Source: Lenzites betulinus
Lineage: Eukaryota; Basidiomycota; Agaricomycetes; Polyporales; Polyporaceae
Direction of reading: 5' to 3'
Assembly (NCBI GenBank): GCA_022264855.1
Contig: JABYQU010000022.1
Span: 186,001-250,000, forward strand
Length of the DNA stretch: 64,000 bases
Position 1 is the first letter of the stretch, and each line of letters begins with the position of its first letter. Below are positions 23,112-35,444 of the stretch, piece by piece. Made by a program: the position numbers and the translations under genes. The notes below the pieces were generated by a model, which ran no database searches, had not been told where the DNA came from, and worked only from the letters and a program-made list of their open reading frames with translations.

Positions 23112-23435
23112 AGAAACCGCGCAACATACGACGGCGATGCAACCCGCCTCCGCCGCCAGATACCAATCAAACTTGTTCGTCTCTCCGGCACCGAACAGAT
23201 CACACCGCCAGGGAGTTCGGGCTACGGACAACATAAATGTACATTGAATCCAAGTAAACAGCGATATACTCTAGCAGGTACAATCCAATGCGCGACCGGT
23301 CCACATTCCACGTACACTTCCAATAAACCTACACGCCGCCCCTTCTTTCCTCCGCCCCGCCGTCCGCGTCAGGCCTTATTCTGCACTCAGACAATAACTC
23401 TACCGGCACACTTCCTGCCACGTATCCGTTCCGGA

Positions 23436-26390
23436 TCAGCCGTGCGTGAGAGGGTCGACGCAAATCACGCCGTCGCGCTCGCTCCAGGGATAGCCCCACG
23501 TGTGCAACCATTCCCGCACGCCTGTCGCAAGGCGTGTCTTCGACGCGCCGCGAGCCGGGTCCTGAGTTCCCGTGTGTTTTTCTTCGCCAACGATTAGATA
23601 TGCTACAACCAGAGCTCAGCAAAGCTTCCACACTCCAGTGTAACACTCGACTTACCTAGCCCGTAGAAGTGTTCCCTCTCCAGCTATGACAGCCGCCGTC
23701 AGCACTCGCACAGATAATGAGAAACAGACAACGTACTGCCAGCAAGAACTCCTCCAGGACTTCGCTAGCCTCCGCGGCGTGGAGGCCATGCAGGTCCAAC
23801 ATACCCTCCGTGCGCTCCTCAGGCGTCAGTTTTGTGTCGCCGCCGATTGACTGGCTCGCAACCCCAAGCAAAACGCCCAATCCCGCCCCGCAGGTACGTC
23901 CGCGCGCAGACCGGTCGCCAGGGTCGTCCGACCAGCTCACGTCGCGTACGCGGACTGCCTGTTCAGCCAGCCTCGCCCGTTCCCTGACCAGTTTGCCAGC
24001 GGCCTCGACCATCTCAGCCGCCATTTTTGCATTCAAGTCGTGGCCCTCACGGCTGAAACGCTTCGCGGCTGCTCCATCACCCCGACGCCATGCGTCAGCA
24101 GCACGAGACAGGCACGCGTTCCGCGCGGCCCCAAGGCGTAGGCCTCTGTTGGAAGTCAGCATCATGAATGGTATGCATGAAAGGAAGGCAGACCTCTGTC
24201 GATAAACCATATACAGTTGGTTGACAGCTTCTCCGGTGGGAAGCGTGGGGAGCAACGAGGGCGACCGGAGCTTGATCCTGGGCGAAGGTTTGGGCGCTAC
24301 TATCGCAGTGTTGGGATGCAATGGCTCGGCAGAGCTGCCCATAGCTTCCCTACGGGCAGCCAATGTTGCTGGGTCCTTCGGAATCTGCGACTGCGGGGCG
24401 GGCCTCTTGACTGCGGCAGCGAAGCGCGTGCGACTAGGATCATAGGCACCGTCGCCGCGACCGAACCCATGACCACCCCGACGATTGCCGTTCTCTCTCC
24501 CTGCAGCATTATTGAGAGACGGAAACTCGTCCAGCGAGGCGCCCTGCTTCAGCTCCGGTTGGCCATTGTGGATGTCCATTCGCGACATGGTCGCATTCAG
24601 CCCAGAGACGTCAATCTCCTGGGGCAGATGATGCAAGAACTCGCATGCCTCTCCCTTCGCGCACGTTCCCCGGAGCCAAAAGCGACAAAGTGCGCGCTCA
24701 AGATCATGGCTGCATGCAGGACGTCAATATCACGCATGGTAGCTCAGAACCACGTACTGACCTGAAACGACAGTCCGCTCGGAGACATTCCCCGGCAAGG
24801 AAGTACCGGCATACGCGATTCCCGCCCGGAGTAGGACGTCCATTCACAAAACGACCACCGTTACGGCCTTGCGGGCCGTGGAACGCCGCGCGTCCGCCCC
24901 GCATCATGCCGTCACGCTGGACAACCATGACCCTATTGCCCACTGACTGCACTCTCGGTTGCGCGGGCACAGGATGACTGGACAGCGAGCGGTCGACCAA
25001 CCAGGTCATGGCACGCTCGAAATCGTACCCGTTCGCGGCTAGCGCTTCTTCAAGCTCGGAAGGCGCAAGGGTCGCACCGAAGACGGAGCTCAGCACGTCA
25101 AACGGGGTCATGCCGTCTGTGAGCATCGCGGCGACCTCGGGGTCCACGTCGTCGTCCTGTTTCGTTTTTGACGGAACGTCGTAGCCGTTGTGATCCATGG
25201 TACCTCCGAAGATGTGGTGGAAGGGCGGATCGTCGGCTGAAAGAGATGAACTGGAGATGGGCGAGTTCCCCCACAAGAGGTCGTCGGAATTCGACGAGTG
25301 GAACGAACGAGGAATGGCGCGCGCCGCAAATGGATCGAACGGGTCGTCATCGTCTTCATGCTCGTCCGGACGCATGGACGAACGCAAGGATGACGTCGGG
25401 GTGAAAGCTCTAGGTAGCAACGAGCTGTCCGGGGTTAGCGGCGCAGCGATAGCCAGCTTCGACGTGGGCCGGGAGGGGGGTGCCCACATATCCGGAGATG
25501 GCGTGTCGGCGCGGAGAGCAGCGAGAGAGCCCGGGTTGGACGAAGCAGCAGAGAGCGGTCTAGGGATGGGTCTAAACTCTGAAGCTTTGGCGTTGAGCAG
25601 CCGAGGGGACGACATGGGGGAAGACGGGAGACTAACAGCGAACTGGGCATGTGTGATAATCGGAGACGAGCCAGGAGACTCAAAACGAGCGGATATATAA
25701 GAAGTAGGCTGAGTCTGGGTACCCAAGGGAGAGGTGAGCGGAGTATGGGGCCGGCGGAATATCATAGCAAGAGGAGAGCTGGGTGCCGAGTTGGGTGTGT
25801 CGGGGCGGTTTGGAATCAAACGAGCAGAATGAGTGGATGCGCGAGAAGAGGGCCGCGAGATAGGACGGCGGGTGGGAGTCAAGAAGAGGAAAGGGACGTT
25901 GTCTATGTCATCTCGATGCTTATGCATGAGATCAAGCACATGTTGTTCGAGCTGGGCGGGCGCAGTTGGTTAGCAATGGGCGGGGAGTGAGAGACGAGGC
26001 AGGCTGCACACCTCGTCCTCGTGAATGTTTGAGCCGAAGGTGTCCTTGAGGAGAGACTTCACTTCGTCTTCACGCTCGCCGTCAAGCAGGCCCACGACGC
26101 GGGCCACGAACGAGGTGCTGATGGCGGCGGCATCGCCGTCAGAGTCCACGTAGGTGTCGGGCTTGTACTGGCGGGCGATGGCAGACAGCTGTGCGCGGGT
26201 GTGGGGGAAACGCGGGGAGCCTGAATGGTCGTGATCGCTGTGTATTGAGACGGCGTCGGAGATGGAGCTGAGGGAGGAGGTAGGGCGGAGGAGGGAGACG
26301 GCGGGGGCCCGAGAGTGGCAGCCATGGGCTCTACGTTGCGCGCGATGTGCTGGGGGGTGCGGGGGACGTGCGCCGGGGGGCGAAGGGCAT
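23436..26390 (-). CDS. CUE-like, CCCH zinc-finger and Smr-domain protein
   Basis: Seven exons: 26,390-26,335; 26,267-26,012; 25,951-24,762; 24,709-24,194; 24,145-23,737; 23,683-23,656; 23,602-23,436, giving 873 residues. A serine/proline-rich N-terminal half is followed by a CUE/UBA-like helical segment (TPFDVLSSVFGATLAPSELE). Two CCCH zinc fingers follow at about 485-527, each spanning an intron (CRYFLAGEC...H and CRFWLRGTC...H). Then come a DUF1771 helix pair (RLGAARNACLSRAADAWRRG) and a C-terminal Smr domain from about 789 with LDLHGL and VGEEKHTG. Smr domains are often nucleases or RNA/DNA binders, and CCCH fingers bind RNA, so a role in RNA surveillance is likely (family inference). The first small exon (start at 26,390) is the least certain part. 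Confidence 0.85.
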
Positions 26391-26598
26391 CACTGCGGGG
26401 CGGGGGTCGGCGTGGTCGTGGTCGGGGACAGAGAGCAGACGCGCGCCAGCACTCCGCTCTTATGTGCAGACGCCCGCTCATCATCATATATTCATATCCC
26501 CACACACACTCCGTCGCCAGGTCTCACCCCCTCGGCCTTAAACTCAAAATCCTATCCATTATGTCCCCCCGGTGCTACCCAACGCACACACAGCGTCC

Positions 26599-28809
26599 TC
26601 ACTGCTGCCCCTCCCCCACCGTCGCCATCGAGTCCCGCCGCCCGCGCGTCCCCGCCCCCTTCGCCCCGTCGTCAGGCAGCCGGTTCGGGTGCTCAGGGAT
26701 CTTCGCAATCTCCGCCTTCGCCTCTTCCCATGCTTCCAGGTTCTGCACAGCGCCCGCCCGTTAGCCGTGCGCCTCAACCCCGCCCCCCGCACTCACCTTC
26801 TTGCACCACTCCTGGTGGCTCCGCGCCAGGCTGATCGCCATCTCCCGCAGGTCCGCCACCTTCTGTCGCTGGAACCGGTCCAAGTCCGCCTGGATCGTCG
26901 AGCTCGAGTACTTCAGGTCCTGCGCCGCCAGGTGCAGCGCGTCCTCCAGCTGTCCGGTCCAGCGCCAGCGTCAGCAGCCGCCGTGCCAATTTCGCGTGCC
27001 AATCACGCTCGCGTACCTGAGAGATGGTCTCCTTGTTCTTCGTAATCGAATTCCGCCTCGCCGTCTCCGGGTCCACGTCCATCATCCCATGCAGTGTGTA
27101 GCTGAGCGCGCTCAGCAACCCCATTCCGGGGGCCCTCCGCTTCACAGGGTTTGGCCCTGGATGCGGAGGCAAGTACACAGACTCTTCTTGCCGATGGCTT
27201 GGTCGCTCCTCTTCGCGCTCGCGCTCACCCTCGCCCTCCTCACCTTCGCGTTGGCCCTCGCGCTCCACGCCCTCCCCACCTGAACTTGACGGGGTGCGCA
27301 GGGTGCTCGACCGTCCTTGGCTGAGGGCCTCCTCCAGTCGCCGCGCCTCGCGCTCGTTCTTCTCCAGCTCCTCCAGCTGTTCTCGCTTCGTCTCCAGCGC
27401 CTCCTGCGTCATCTCATACTGCACATGCTTCTGATGCCGGTATTGGAGGAGCTTCTTGATGATTGACGCGAACTGGGTGTACTCGTGCAGTGGTTCTGCC
27501 CAGTTCTGCTCAAAGTCCTGTATCTGTACAGAGACCTGTCAACATGTAACACCAGAATGAGAATATCGCTACTGACCAGCTTCGTAGTCGACATGTAAGT
27601 CGCGTCAATCGCCTGCCCGGTCTTCTCCACGGCAACCGAGAGCTGGCCTGTCTCGTTGAGACTGAATCCGTTCAGAGTTGCACCAAGCTCGGAATGATCA
27701 TGCGCAAGGTCTGTCATTCATGAGCACTCTACCTCGAAACTTATGAAGGCGGATGCACTGACCAGACCACCGCTTCATTGTCCGCCTTGTCACCTTCTCC
27801 ATCGGCCCACTCATATGAGCCGCGAACTTGTTCGTGAACACCTCCGAATCCAAGAAACGCTGATCCGGCCTGCGCAGCGGGTGCGCCACAGACGGGTTGG
27901 GCAGCGCAGCATAGGCCAGCGCGACTGTTTGGTCTGTCGGGTTATGGGAGGGTGCCTTAAGGATGTTCTTGGGCAGCAGGGATACCGGTGGAGAGTGCAG
28001 CACTTCGGCCTAGCAACCCGAAGTACTTCGCGGTGAGATAGTGCCTAACACGGAGAGATAATACAAGACCCACCCACGATACCTCCCCGTCCAAGAACCT
28101 GTGGAAGATATGCTCGTTCGAAATAATAGGGTGGCGAGCAATACGGTTGAGGAACGTCTGCAGCATGCGCTTCCGTCGCCCAATCATCGCTGCGTCTTCC
28201 TTGGCCTTGGCCTGCTTGATGGCATAGTCGCCAATCGTCTGCTTGGAGGGTATCGGGGGTATGATGAGCGTAGGATAAAGCTTGACGAGGTTCGTGCGGA
28301 GCGACTCAAATTCCGAGTACCTATGCTGTGCCTCCGCCGTCTGCCCATCCGTTAGCTGTGTTCCAGAACAACACGGCGAGATAATAAGCTTACTCCAGCA
28401 CGAATGACGTATGTGATATACGGCGAGGCAGAGTTCACGGATGTCTTCAACGCGTCGACAATCTAGCCACCCCAACACAGTTCTTCCACATGAGCTCATG
28501 TTCGCCATTCGCCCAGCGACCATTGATTGAACGCGCACGCACCAGAATCTCAGCCTCCTCGCCCGAGTGCAACCACCGGTCCCGTGCGCAGCAGAAGTCG
28601 CTCTTGAATGCCTGTGGCTGCCTGTGCGAGCCAGGAGAGGGGAACGTGTTGCGTCTGTTCGGCGAGGTCGGCGGCGAAATAGCGCGGGCCTCCTGGTGTG
28701 CGACAGGGGACGAGAGGCTGGAGACATTCGCTCGTGAAGAGGAGCTGTCCGACTGCTGGAGACGCTCCGGCTCGTTCTCAAATGGGTTCTCGTCCTCAAA
28801 AGCCTCCAT
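26599..28809 (-). CDS. SNX41: Sorting nexin SNX41/ATG20-like (PX-BAR)
   Basis: Eight exons: 28,809-28,543; 28,462-28,394; 28,340-28,074; 28,009-27,763; 27,710-27,577; 27,535-27,017; 26,949-26,797; 26,742-26,599, giving 599 residues. The smallest intron is 41 bp. The N-terminus has an acidic MEAFEDENPFE opening. A PX domain (about 75-200) contains HRYSEFESLR and PPIPSKQTIGDYA, the phosphoinositide-binding basic region. A long helical BAR-type domain follows, with QIQDFEQNWAEPLHEY and EALETKREQLEELEKNE, interrupted by a charged insert. SNX41/Atg20 proteins act in endosome-to-Golgi retrieval and in selective autophagy with Snx4. The assignment is strong; SNX41 versus ATG20 naming is not separable here. 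It lies 437 bp downstream of TF1 on the same strand. Confidence 0.88.
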
Positions 28810-29246
28810 GTCGTTCGAGTGGACCTCGCAATGTGCTGTAGTAGAATGTGCGACGCGGAGTTGGACGAGATGGGTGCGGGTGGAGGAGAGCACAGACCCG
28901 GACGCTTAGGCACCATTAGTACACGGGCGCTTTCCCAATCTGGGACGGCATAAGAACGTCTCCCCGGATCGTCCGCAGCGGCGCGATATACGACGTTTGC
29001 GACTGGCGTGGGTTTCCGAAGATAATACATTATCGTCACTACGTATGATGCAAAGAAACTAAATACATCCCAGGCGGGGGTCTATTGTACGTGATGGTGG
29101 AGCGTCCTTGAACTCAACGTTCGACCCCAGTCTACACCGGGCATCCCAAGAAGAACCTCAAACTCGAAAGCATACAAATACATAACATGTACACATGGTA
29201 TCACGGCTCCATCTGCCCGTCATTTTCTCTCCATTCCAATCCCCCC
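28810..29246. other. Gap between TF1 stop and SNX41 start
   Basis: Both genes run leftward, so this gap holds the TF1 3' untranslated region and the SNX41 promoter. No gene, clear TATA box or repeat is seen. Confidence 0.5.
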
Positions 29247-32200
29247 TCACATACCCATCTGCGCGACAAAGTCCTGCCACGCCGACTGTGCGCTCATCTG
29301 CTCGGGCGAGTACGACCGCCCACCCATGCCAGTGAACTCTGCGTCCATCCCCAGCGGCGAGTTCATGAACGGGTCCGCGGAGGATGACCCACTGCCGCCT
29401 GCGTGCCCATAGTCGAATACTGGGAAGTATTGGGGGAGCATCCCGCCCATGCCCTCCATCTGCAAGCCCTGCGGTTGCTGTTGTGGTGGCTGCTGTGGCT
29501 GCTGCTGATAGCTCTCCGGTCCGCCAAACGTCGTCGAGATCGGTTGCAGGTTGTGCATCTGCCCCTGTTGCGGTTGGAAATGCGATGGAGATATCTGTGT
29601 AACATCCTGCATTGGCTGGTGTGGACCTTGTGAGGGACCGGCCCCGTTGGGGACAAACGTGCGCAGGTACTGAAGGACGTATGGATGCACTGGCTGATCG
29701 TCGTCTTGTTTCAGTGGCAAGGGCACGACGGGATTCAGCGACGTCGGTGAGCGGTCGTTGATCTGTGGCGAGGCCGACTTCTCCTTCTGCTCCACGAGTC
29801 GCGTGCGCCCTCCGAGCGTGTTAAGCTCATCGTTGTCATCTGCCGGCGTGGTCGGTTCTGATAGTGTGCCTGGCCTTGACGGAGGTGTGTTCCGGTACGC
29901 CGCCAGACTGGAATGCGCCTTCTCGCGCAGCCGCAGCATGATGCCCTGCAATGACCCATGAGCGATAGAAGCAGCGGTTCTGAATTCTCTGATACATACC
30001 AATACTTTCTCGGCATGGAAACCGGTCGCGGTCTTCCTGAACAATTCGCACGCCGAGTCGAGCTGCACCAGCGCGGACGGTGCGAGGCTCATGGAGGGAC
30101 AGCGTGTGACAATGGATCCGAGGATGATCTGACATCGGAGAAAACGTCAAAATCGCGGCACCTGCATCAACTCCGAACGCCGCTCTCTCACCGAACACGA
30201 GAACAAGTGGGTCCAGAGGAACCACATCCGTTCCGTTAGCTCCTTCAGCTGGGAATGAATATTGCGCACGAGCGCAACCAATGATCCAGCGCTACGGTAA
30301 GCCGCTATGAACGAGCCACCATAGGGACTCCCAAGAGGATCCTTGGGGTGATCACTGATGGCGCGAGCGAAGAAACCGCGGTGCATGTACAGCAGATCTG
30401 CGGGGAGGTGATGAATGAGCTAGAATAAACATTGCGAGGAAGATACGCACTAGATTCTCGGATAGCAAGTACCAGATGCCGCTGGAGTATCAGCGGTACG
30501 CTTTCGTAGTAGCCCCCTGCCCGTGACTCCGAGTTGCCAAACCCTGCGATCTGCAATGACGCAGGGACAGCGAAGCCGCGCAGCTTGCGGTCCAGTTGAA
30601 GGACCGTGCTATAGGTTGGCGTCTTCGCACCAAACGCCTGGTCATATACCAGGTTCATGCATTCTGAGGTGAACCTGTGCTTCCACCAATGGACTTTTGC
30701 GAAGGTTGAGCACATGAGCACACATAGGCGATTTCAGACTTACACGTTTCTTCACTACAAGGGTCTTCCGTGTATGGCTTCTTGCAGTCGACGTGGGCTA
30801 GCGTGAACGAGGGAGGACGGCCGAGAGTGAATGACTGATAACATGCTCGTGAGTGGGTATGTTCACTGGAATGTCAGTAAGACACACCTGCAAGAGATCG
30901 TACGAGTATAGCTCCCAGAAGCTTTCTCGGCGTCTTTGCACCTCGTCATTGCTGATGTGCCATTTGCCAGCGTCTCTGTCTGATTAGAGAGGATAAGTAA
31001 ACGTACACAAGGCTGCTCCGCGAACTTACGAAGGCCCATCTAAGGGATCTCGGTGTTCAGTTTCCGCGACGTTTGTCAACAGAGAAAAGGACACTTACGC
31101 TCACGCCCAACTTGACTGCGAGGCCCATGAAAGCCCATCGCGAGCCAACGCTACTACCATGCCTCTCGCTCAAAAAGAGGTAGAACGCCATGAGGTACTA
31201 CGCAAGAGGATGAGAGGGATGCCATTCTGTAGAGCGATGCCCACTCTTACCAGACTTTGAACCGCCGTGAGCGTGGGCTCCTCGAATATTGGGCTCTGGA
31301 AGAGCGCCGCCCGTGCTAGCTGGTGGTACTTTTCCGCCTCGACGTTGTAAGCTGGCCGTGTAGTGTCCATTAAGCTGCCGATAGCGAGAATCATGTATAA
31401 TAATGCGAGTTGATGCGATAGGAGCGGGTCGTCCATGTCTGGGGACTTCTGCGGATCGTAGAATATGTTGAAGGCACTCTCGTTGAGCTGCGCGAGAGTG
31501 ACGGGGTTGTACCTGCACCATTCTACGTCAGGACTTTCACGTTCGGGGAAGACGCGGATACTTGCATCCACGCGGCCTGCTGGAAATAGATGCGCCGTAG
31601 CTCGGCCGCTTCGTCGACCCCTGGCAGGTACCAGAAGAGACTACGCAGTCGCTCTATCTTCATCGTTTGGGCGTCTACGGTCAGGGGAAGGCTGGGAGCG
31701 ATAGGGAAGAGGCCGCTGAGAGAGAGGACCTCTGGGGACAGAAGCTTGGCGAGCTGGCTCAGCCGATGGTCGCGCATGTCGCCTTCATTGTCCTCGTTCT
31801 GCAACCACAACCGTCAGAACGCAAACAGAGGGAGGGCGTAATGAGTTCCCACGGACCGTCAAGTAGTACTGGGTGGAAAGAAGCCATGATCAGAGCTGCG
31901 TCGGGGTCGGAGAATTGGTCTCTAGGGGAACTCACCCATGAGCTGGTCGCCTGTCCAAAGTAGTTGGTACGGCCGCTTTCGCTGATGGAGAGGGAGCCAA
32001 AGGAGTCGACGACATCGGCGCCCTGCTCGTCATGGCGGCCGTTGGTGGCGCCCGGGTCTATCAGGTTCTCTCGCTGGATGGGTGCCTTTATTCGCAGGAG
32101 ATCCTCGGAGAGAAGGGGATGGGCCTCCATGGAGTGTGTTGCATGCGAGACACGAAGGGCATCTTCGAGGTCGCGTACGCGATTGGCGAGCTGGTTAATC

Positions 32201-32657
32201 TTCTCGTGGAGGTCCTGTGTTGAGGCGAGCACAAAGCTGTGTCGTGGAGGGGGTGAGCTGATACGCGGGCTGGTTCACGTCGGAGGCATGCTCACCGATT
32301 TCCCTTTCCTGTGGTGAGGGAGCCTGGTGGGGGCGGGGTGGGAGGGTGTTGGGCGCGGTGTAAGCGGAATACATTGAGCAGGAATACGCACCGTCAGGGC
32401 AGATAGCAGCGCAGCCTCGCTTTACGCACGAGCCACAGGGGATGGCACGATCGCAACGCAGCTTCAATCTGGGAGAGGGACGAGCGTCATGAGGGTGTCC
32501 GGCGGGGACGGGGCGGGAGCGGGACGGACCTGCGGCACTCGGCGCAGGAGAGACGGGTTGCGCCGCGCTTGCGTTTCTTCTCGCCGGTGAGGGGGTCGCG
32601 GGGGGAGAGGTCGGGGTTGGAGAGCAGGGGTGGTGGGTTGTGGCCGGAGGGGTCCAT
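29247..32657 (-). CDS. Zn2Cys6 transcription factor TF1 (Fungal_trans domain)
   Basis: Fifteen exons: 32,657-32,530; 32,468-32,392; 32,323-32,296; 32,236-31,936; 31,868-31,857; 31,798-31,566; 31,512-31,251; 31,197-31,099; 31,039-31,030; 30,979-30,888; 30,834-30,744; 30,693-30,451; 30,397-30,192; 30,128-30,000; 29,945-29,247, giving 869 residues. The binuclear cluster has cysteines 38, 41, 48, 54, 57 and 66, then a coiled dimerisation helix (LHEKINQLANRVRDLEDAL). The regulatory Fungal_trans domain includes MGLHRD near 381. The tail is glutamine-rich. Twelve-base and ten-base micro-exons occur. One intron (31,565-31,513) starts with GCAAGT rather than GT. TF2 at 58,999-62,578 is a paralogue with matching exon borders. 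The target genes cannot be read from the sequence. Confidence 0.9.
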
Positions 32658-33805
32658 GGCGGGCGCGGAGATGGGGGCAGAAGGGAGGAGGAGGGGGTGG
32701 CCGGCGAGCGATCTTAAGTAACGATTGACAGACCCCGGCTTTCTCTCAACTTCCCTCGGCAAGATCCCCTCCCCTGCCCTCCCTCTCCCCCTCCCCGGCC
32801 TCGTCCCCCGCGCCCTCGACGCCCTCCTCGTCCCGGCCTGCTTCGCACTGCACATGCCCTCCACGCTCCCCGTGCACCGCGCCGCGTGCGCGCGGCCCAC
32901 GTCGCCCTGCAGACGCAGACCGCCGGCGGCAGGGGGCGCTCGACTGCAGCCCCCACCTACTGCGAATCGAGATGGCGCGCGGTCCTGGAGTCTGAGTCTC
33001 TGAGACTCTGATCCTGATCGCGCGAGGATCGCAGATCCCGCTCCTCGTCCTCCCAATCTCACCGTACTCCGACGGTACATATGTACACCTACAGCCGTCC
33101 CGACCCTGCACATACGCTGCACACACGCGCTGCCGAGCCCTCCCAGGCCCTCCCGAGCACCCACCTTCCTCCTGCACACAGATAGGCGCGGTCCGCCGTA
33201 TCTTACAGCGGCCCCAAAGTCTCTGAGCGGTTTCTAATCAGGTGCCTGCGTGCTCTGAAACCGCTCAGTGCTGTCCGCCGCCGTAACATATTATTCAACC
33301 GTCGTATCTCAGCGCTCAGCGCTCACAGATGTTTTGGGGGATCGCTTAGTGCACATCTGCATACTTGCCAGTGCACACGCTCCAGAGACTGATTCCGCCT
33401 ACGCGAGTGAACGTAACTTACCGGCGCCAAACATATCCGGGTGCAGATCGTACTTCCGGCCCGGTGCTTGGTCTTGTTTGTTCCCGCTTACGGCACCCGC
33501 CGTGGCGCTGCACGGAGTATTTTTGCGCATTTTCGGCGGCGAGCTCTTCGTTCTCGTCTTCGTCCTCGTTCTCCCGCCTGCTCCTCCGACTGCCACAGGT
33601 GAGCTGAGTTTCGCCTCGCGTTCTCGTAGAGATGAGCATTCTATAGATGACGAGTCTGAAATGCTGTCGACGAGCTTCTCCGACGCAGCAGTCCTTGACG
33701 ATACCATTAATTAACCATTCATGCATTTCTGAACTTTCCTTTCCTCCCTCGCCTCCTTGCTTGATCGCCCTTGCTCACTACCCTCACTCTTCTAGATCTA
33801 CCTCA
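32658..33805. promoter_or_regulatory. Divergent promoter region of TF1 and TSR4
   Basis: TF1 reads left and TSR4 reads right from this 1.15-kb gap. It contains a 12-bp inverted repeat (33,223-33,234 with 33,257-33,268, CTGAGCGGTTTC type, 22-base loop) and pyrimidine-rich tracts near both starts. A minus-strand open frame at 33,399-33,707 ends in RKYDLHPDMFGAG at a possible donor site; I could not extend it into a credible gene. Confidence 0.45.
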
Positions 33806-35444
33806 ATGCCCCCCGCAGACGTCGACGACACTTGGTCGGATTCGGACGATGAGTTGGAAGCCGATCAGGAGACTGCGGTCGACCTCGGTGTGCCAGACGG
33901 CCCCGTAGACGATCCCATCACCCTCCTAGATCCCACTGTATCACGCCTAGGTGGTCATCCTGTACGATGCGCCTTCGCCTCTCCATGTACCTCCCGTATA
34001 TTGATTTCCAATCACATCGCGTGCCTTCCATCCGATCTCTTGTGCACGCCGTAGACATTCCTCTCTTCCCCACACCCGTCCACCTCTCACGCAACATGCA
34101 CAAATTGCGCTCAGCCCATGGAGTTGCTCATCCAGATATGGTGTCCCCTTGAAGACAGCCCAAACGACCGCGCACTCTACGTCTGGGCGTGTGCCAATGG
34201 ATCGTGTCAGCGCAAGGAAGGCAGGCGCGTCCTCGAGATCCACAAGGACACGGACGCGAGCTGATCGCGTCTCTTGTAGCGTCCGGGCATGGCGGGAACT
34301 CCGCTTCAATAAAAAGTATGCCGAAAAGCTCGAGCGGAAGCTCGCCCGCCGTAAGGCGAAGGAGCTCGAGGAAGCGAAGGTCGCCGCGGCCGAAGCTGCC
34401 AAAAACGCTCAGCCCAAGAGCAACCCGTTTGCCGTTCGTCGATTTCTTGCGTCACAGCGCGTCTCCGACCGGTCCTGATCGACTGCGTAGCTCGGTGCAA
34501 CTTCCGCACCCAACCCTTTCGGTCTAGGGAGCCAGGTCTTCGGAGGGGCAGCGTCACCCGAGCCCGCGCCCGAACCTGCGCAGACAGAAAATGCCGATCG
34601 CAGCGGGTCCTCCTCAGAGGACGAGAGCGACAGCGAGGAGAGTGACGACGCAACGGACGAACTCGTCGCTGGGATCCAGTCCGCGTCACTGGACGATTCT
34701 CCGTGGAAAACCGCACCGGCGTATCCAGCACTTTATTTGTCAACCGTCTCCGAGTACTTGCCACCCCCGCCCAAAACGAAAGTTCCCGCAGGCGCACAGG
34801 TCGATCTGGATGACGATAAAGCTCCCAAAGGGAAGGACAGCAGCGGAGGTTGGGACCTCGAGGGGTACGAGAACTCGCTCGATGTCGACCACGCATTTGA
34901 GCGTTTCAGCAAGCGTGTCTCCTACGAGGGCGAACAGTGTCTGCGGTAGGCTTCATCTCCCGTGTTTGAGCTTATTCAACGTGCTAATTAATCGCTGCTT
35001 TGGGGAAGGTACGAGCGCAAGGGGACACCCCTTCCGTTCGCGAGCGATAAAGTCTTCGACAAGCTCTTTCCGATCCCTGCAGGTCCCCCCGCGCCCGTCA
35101 CCAAGGCAGCTTTCATGGTTACCCCTCCGCGCAAGCGCACCTACGCTCCCTCCACGCTCCCTCCCTGTCCGAACTGCCAAGGCCCACGGGTGTTTGAATG
35201 TCAGCTCATGCCGAACCTCATCAACGTGCTCCGTGCATCCGACGGCGAGCAGAAGAAGAAGCTCACAGACGAAGAACGCCGAGCGGAGGTCCTGCGGGCG
35301 CTCAAGGGTTCGGGCGCGTCGGGAAGGAAGGGAATGGAATGGGGGACGTGCATGATATTTTCTTGTGAGAAAGATTGTTCGGCGGAGAAGGCAGCGGGCA
35401 GCACATGGAGGGAGGAACATGTGTTAGTGCAGTGGGACGAGTAG
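33806..35444 (+). CDS. TSR4: TSR4 / PDCD2-like ribosome assembly protein
   Basis: Five exons: 33,806-33,961; 34,055-34,224; 34,280-34,433; 34,491-34,945; 35,009-35,444, giving 456 residues. The N-terminal half has the PDCD2 zinc-binding pattern CTNCAQPMELLIQIWCP, LYVWACANGSCQR and a basic helix (YAEKLERKLARRK). The C-terminal PDCD2_C domain has FERFSKRVSYEGEQCLRY, PPCPNCQGPRVFECQLMP, LINVL, WGTCMIFSCEKDC and WREEHVLVQWDE. Yeast Tsr4 is a dedicated chaperone of the ribosomal protein Rps2/uS5 and PDCD2 plays the same role in animals, so a cytoplasmic role in 40S biogenesis is expected. Intron 2 appears to use a GC donor (CAG then GCGCGT), the only choice that keeps the conserved frame. The acidic serine stretch in the middle is usual for the family. 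Confidence 0.92.

Noticed and set aside
26262..26834. Plus-strand frames of 150-190 codons
   Set aside because: Proline/serine/arginine-rich readings opposite the SNX41 last exons and the first exons of the Smr gene.
33399..33707. Minus-strand frame ending RKYDLHPDMFGAG before a GTAAGT-like site
   Set aside because: No convincing continuation exon or family match; left as a note in the promoter entry.
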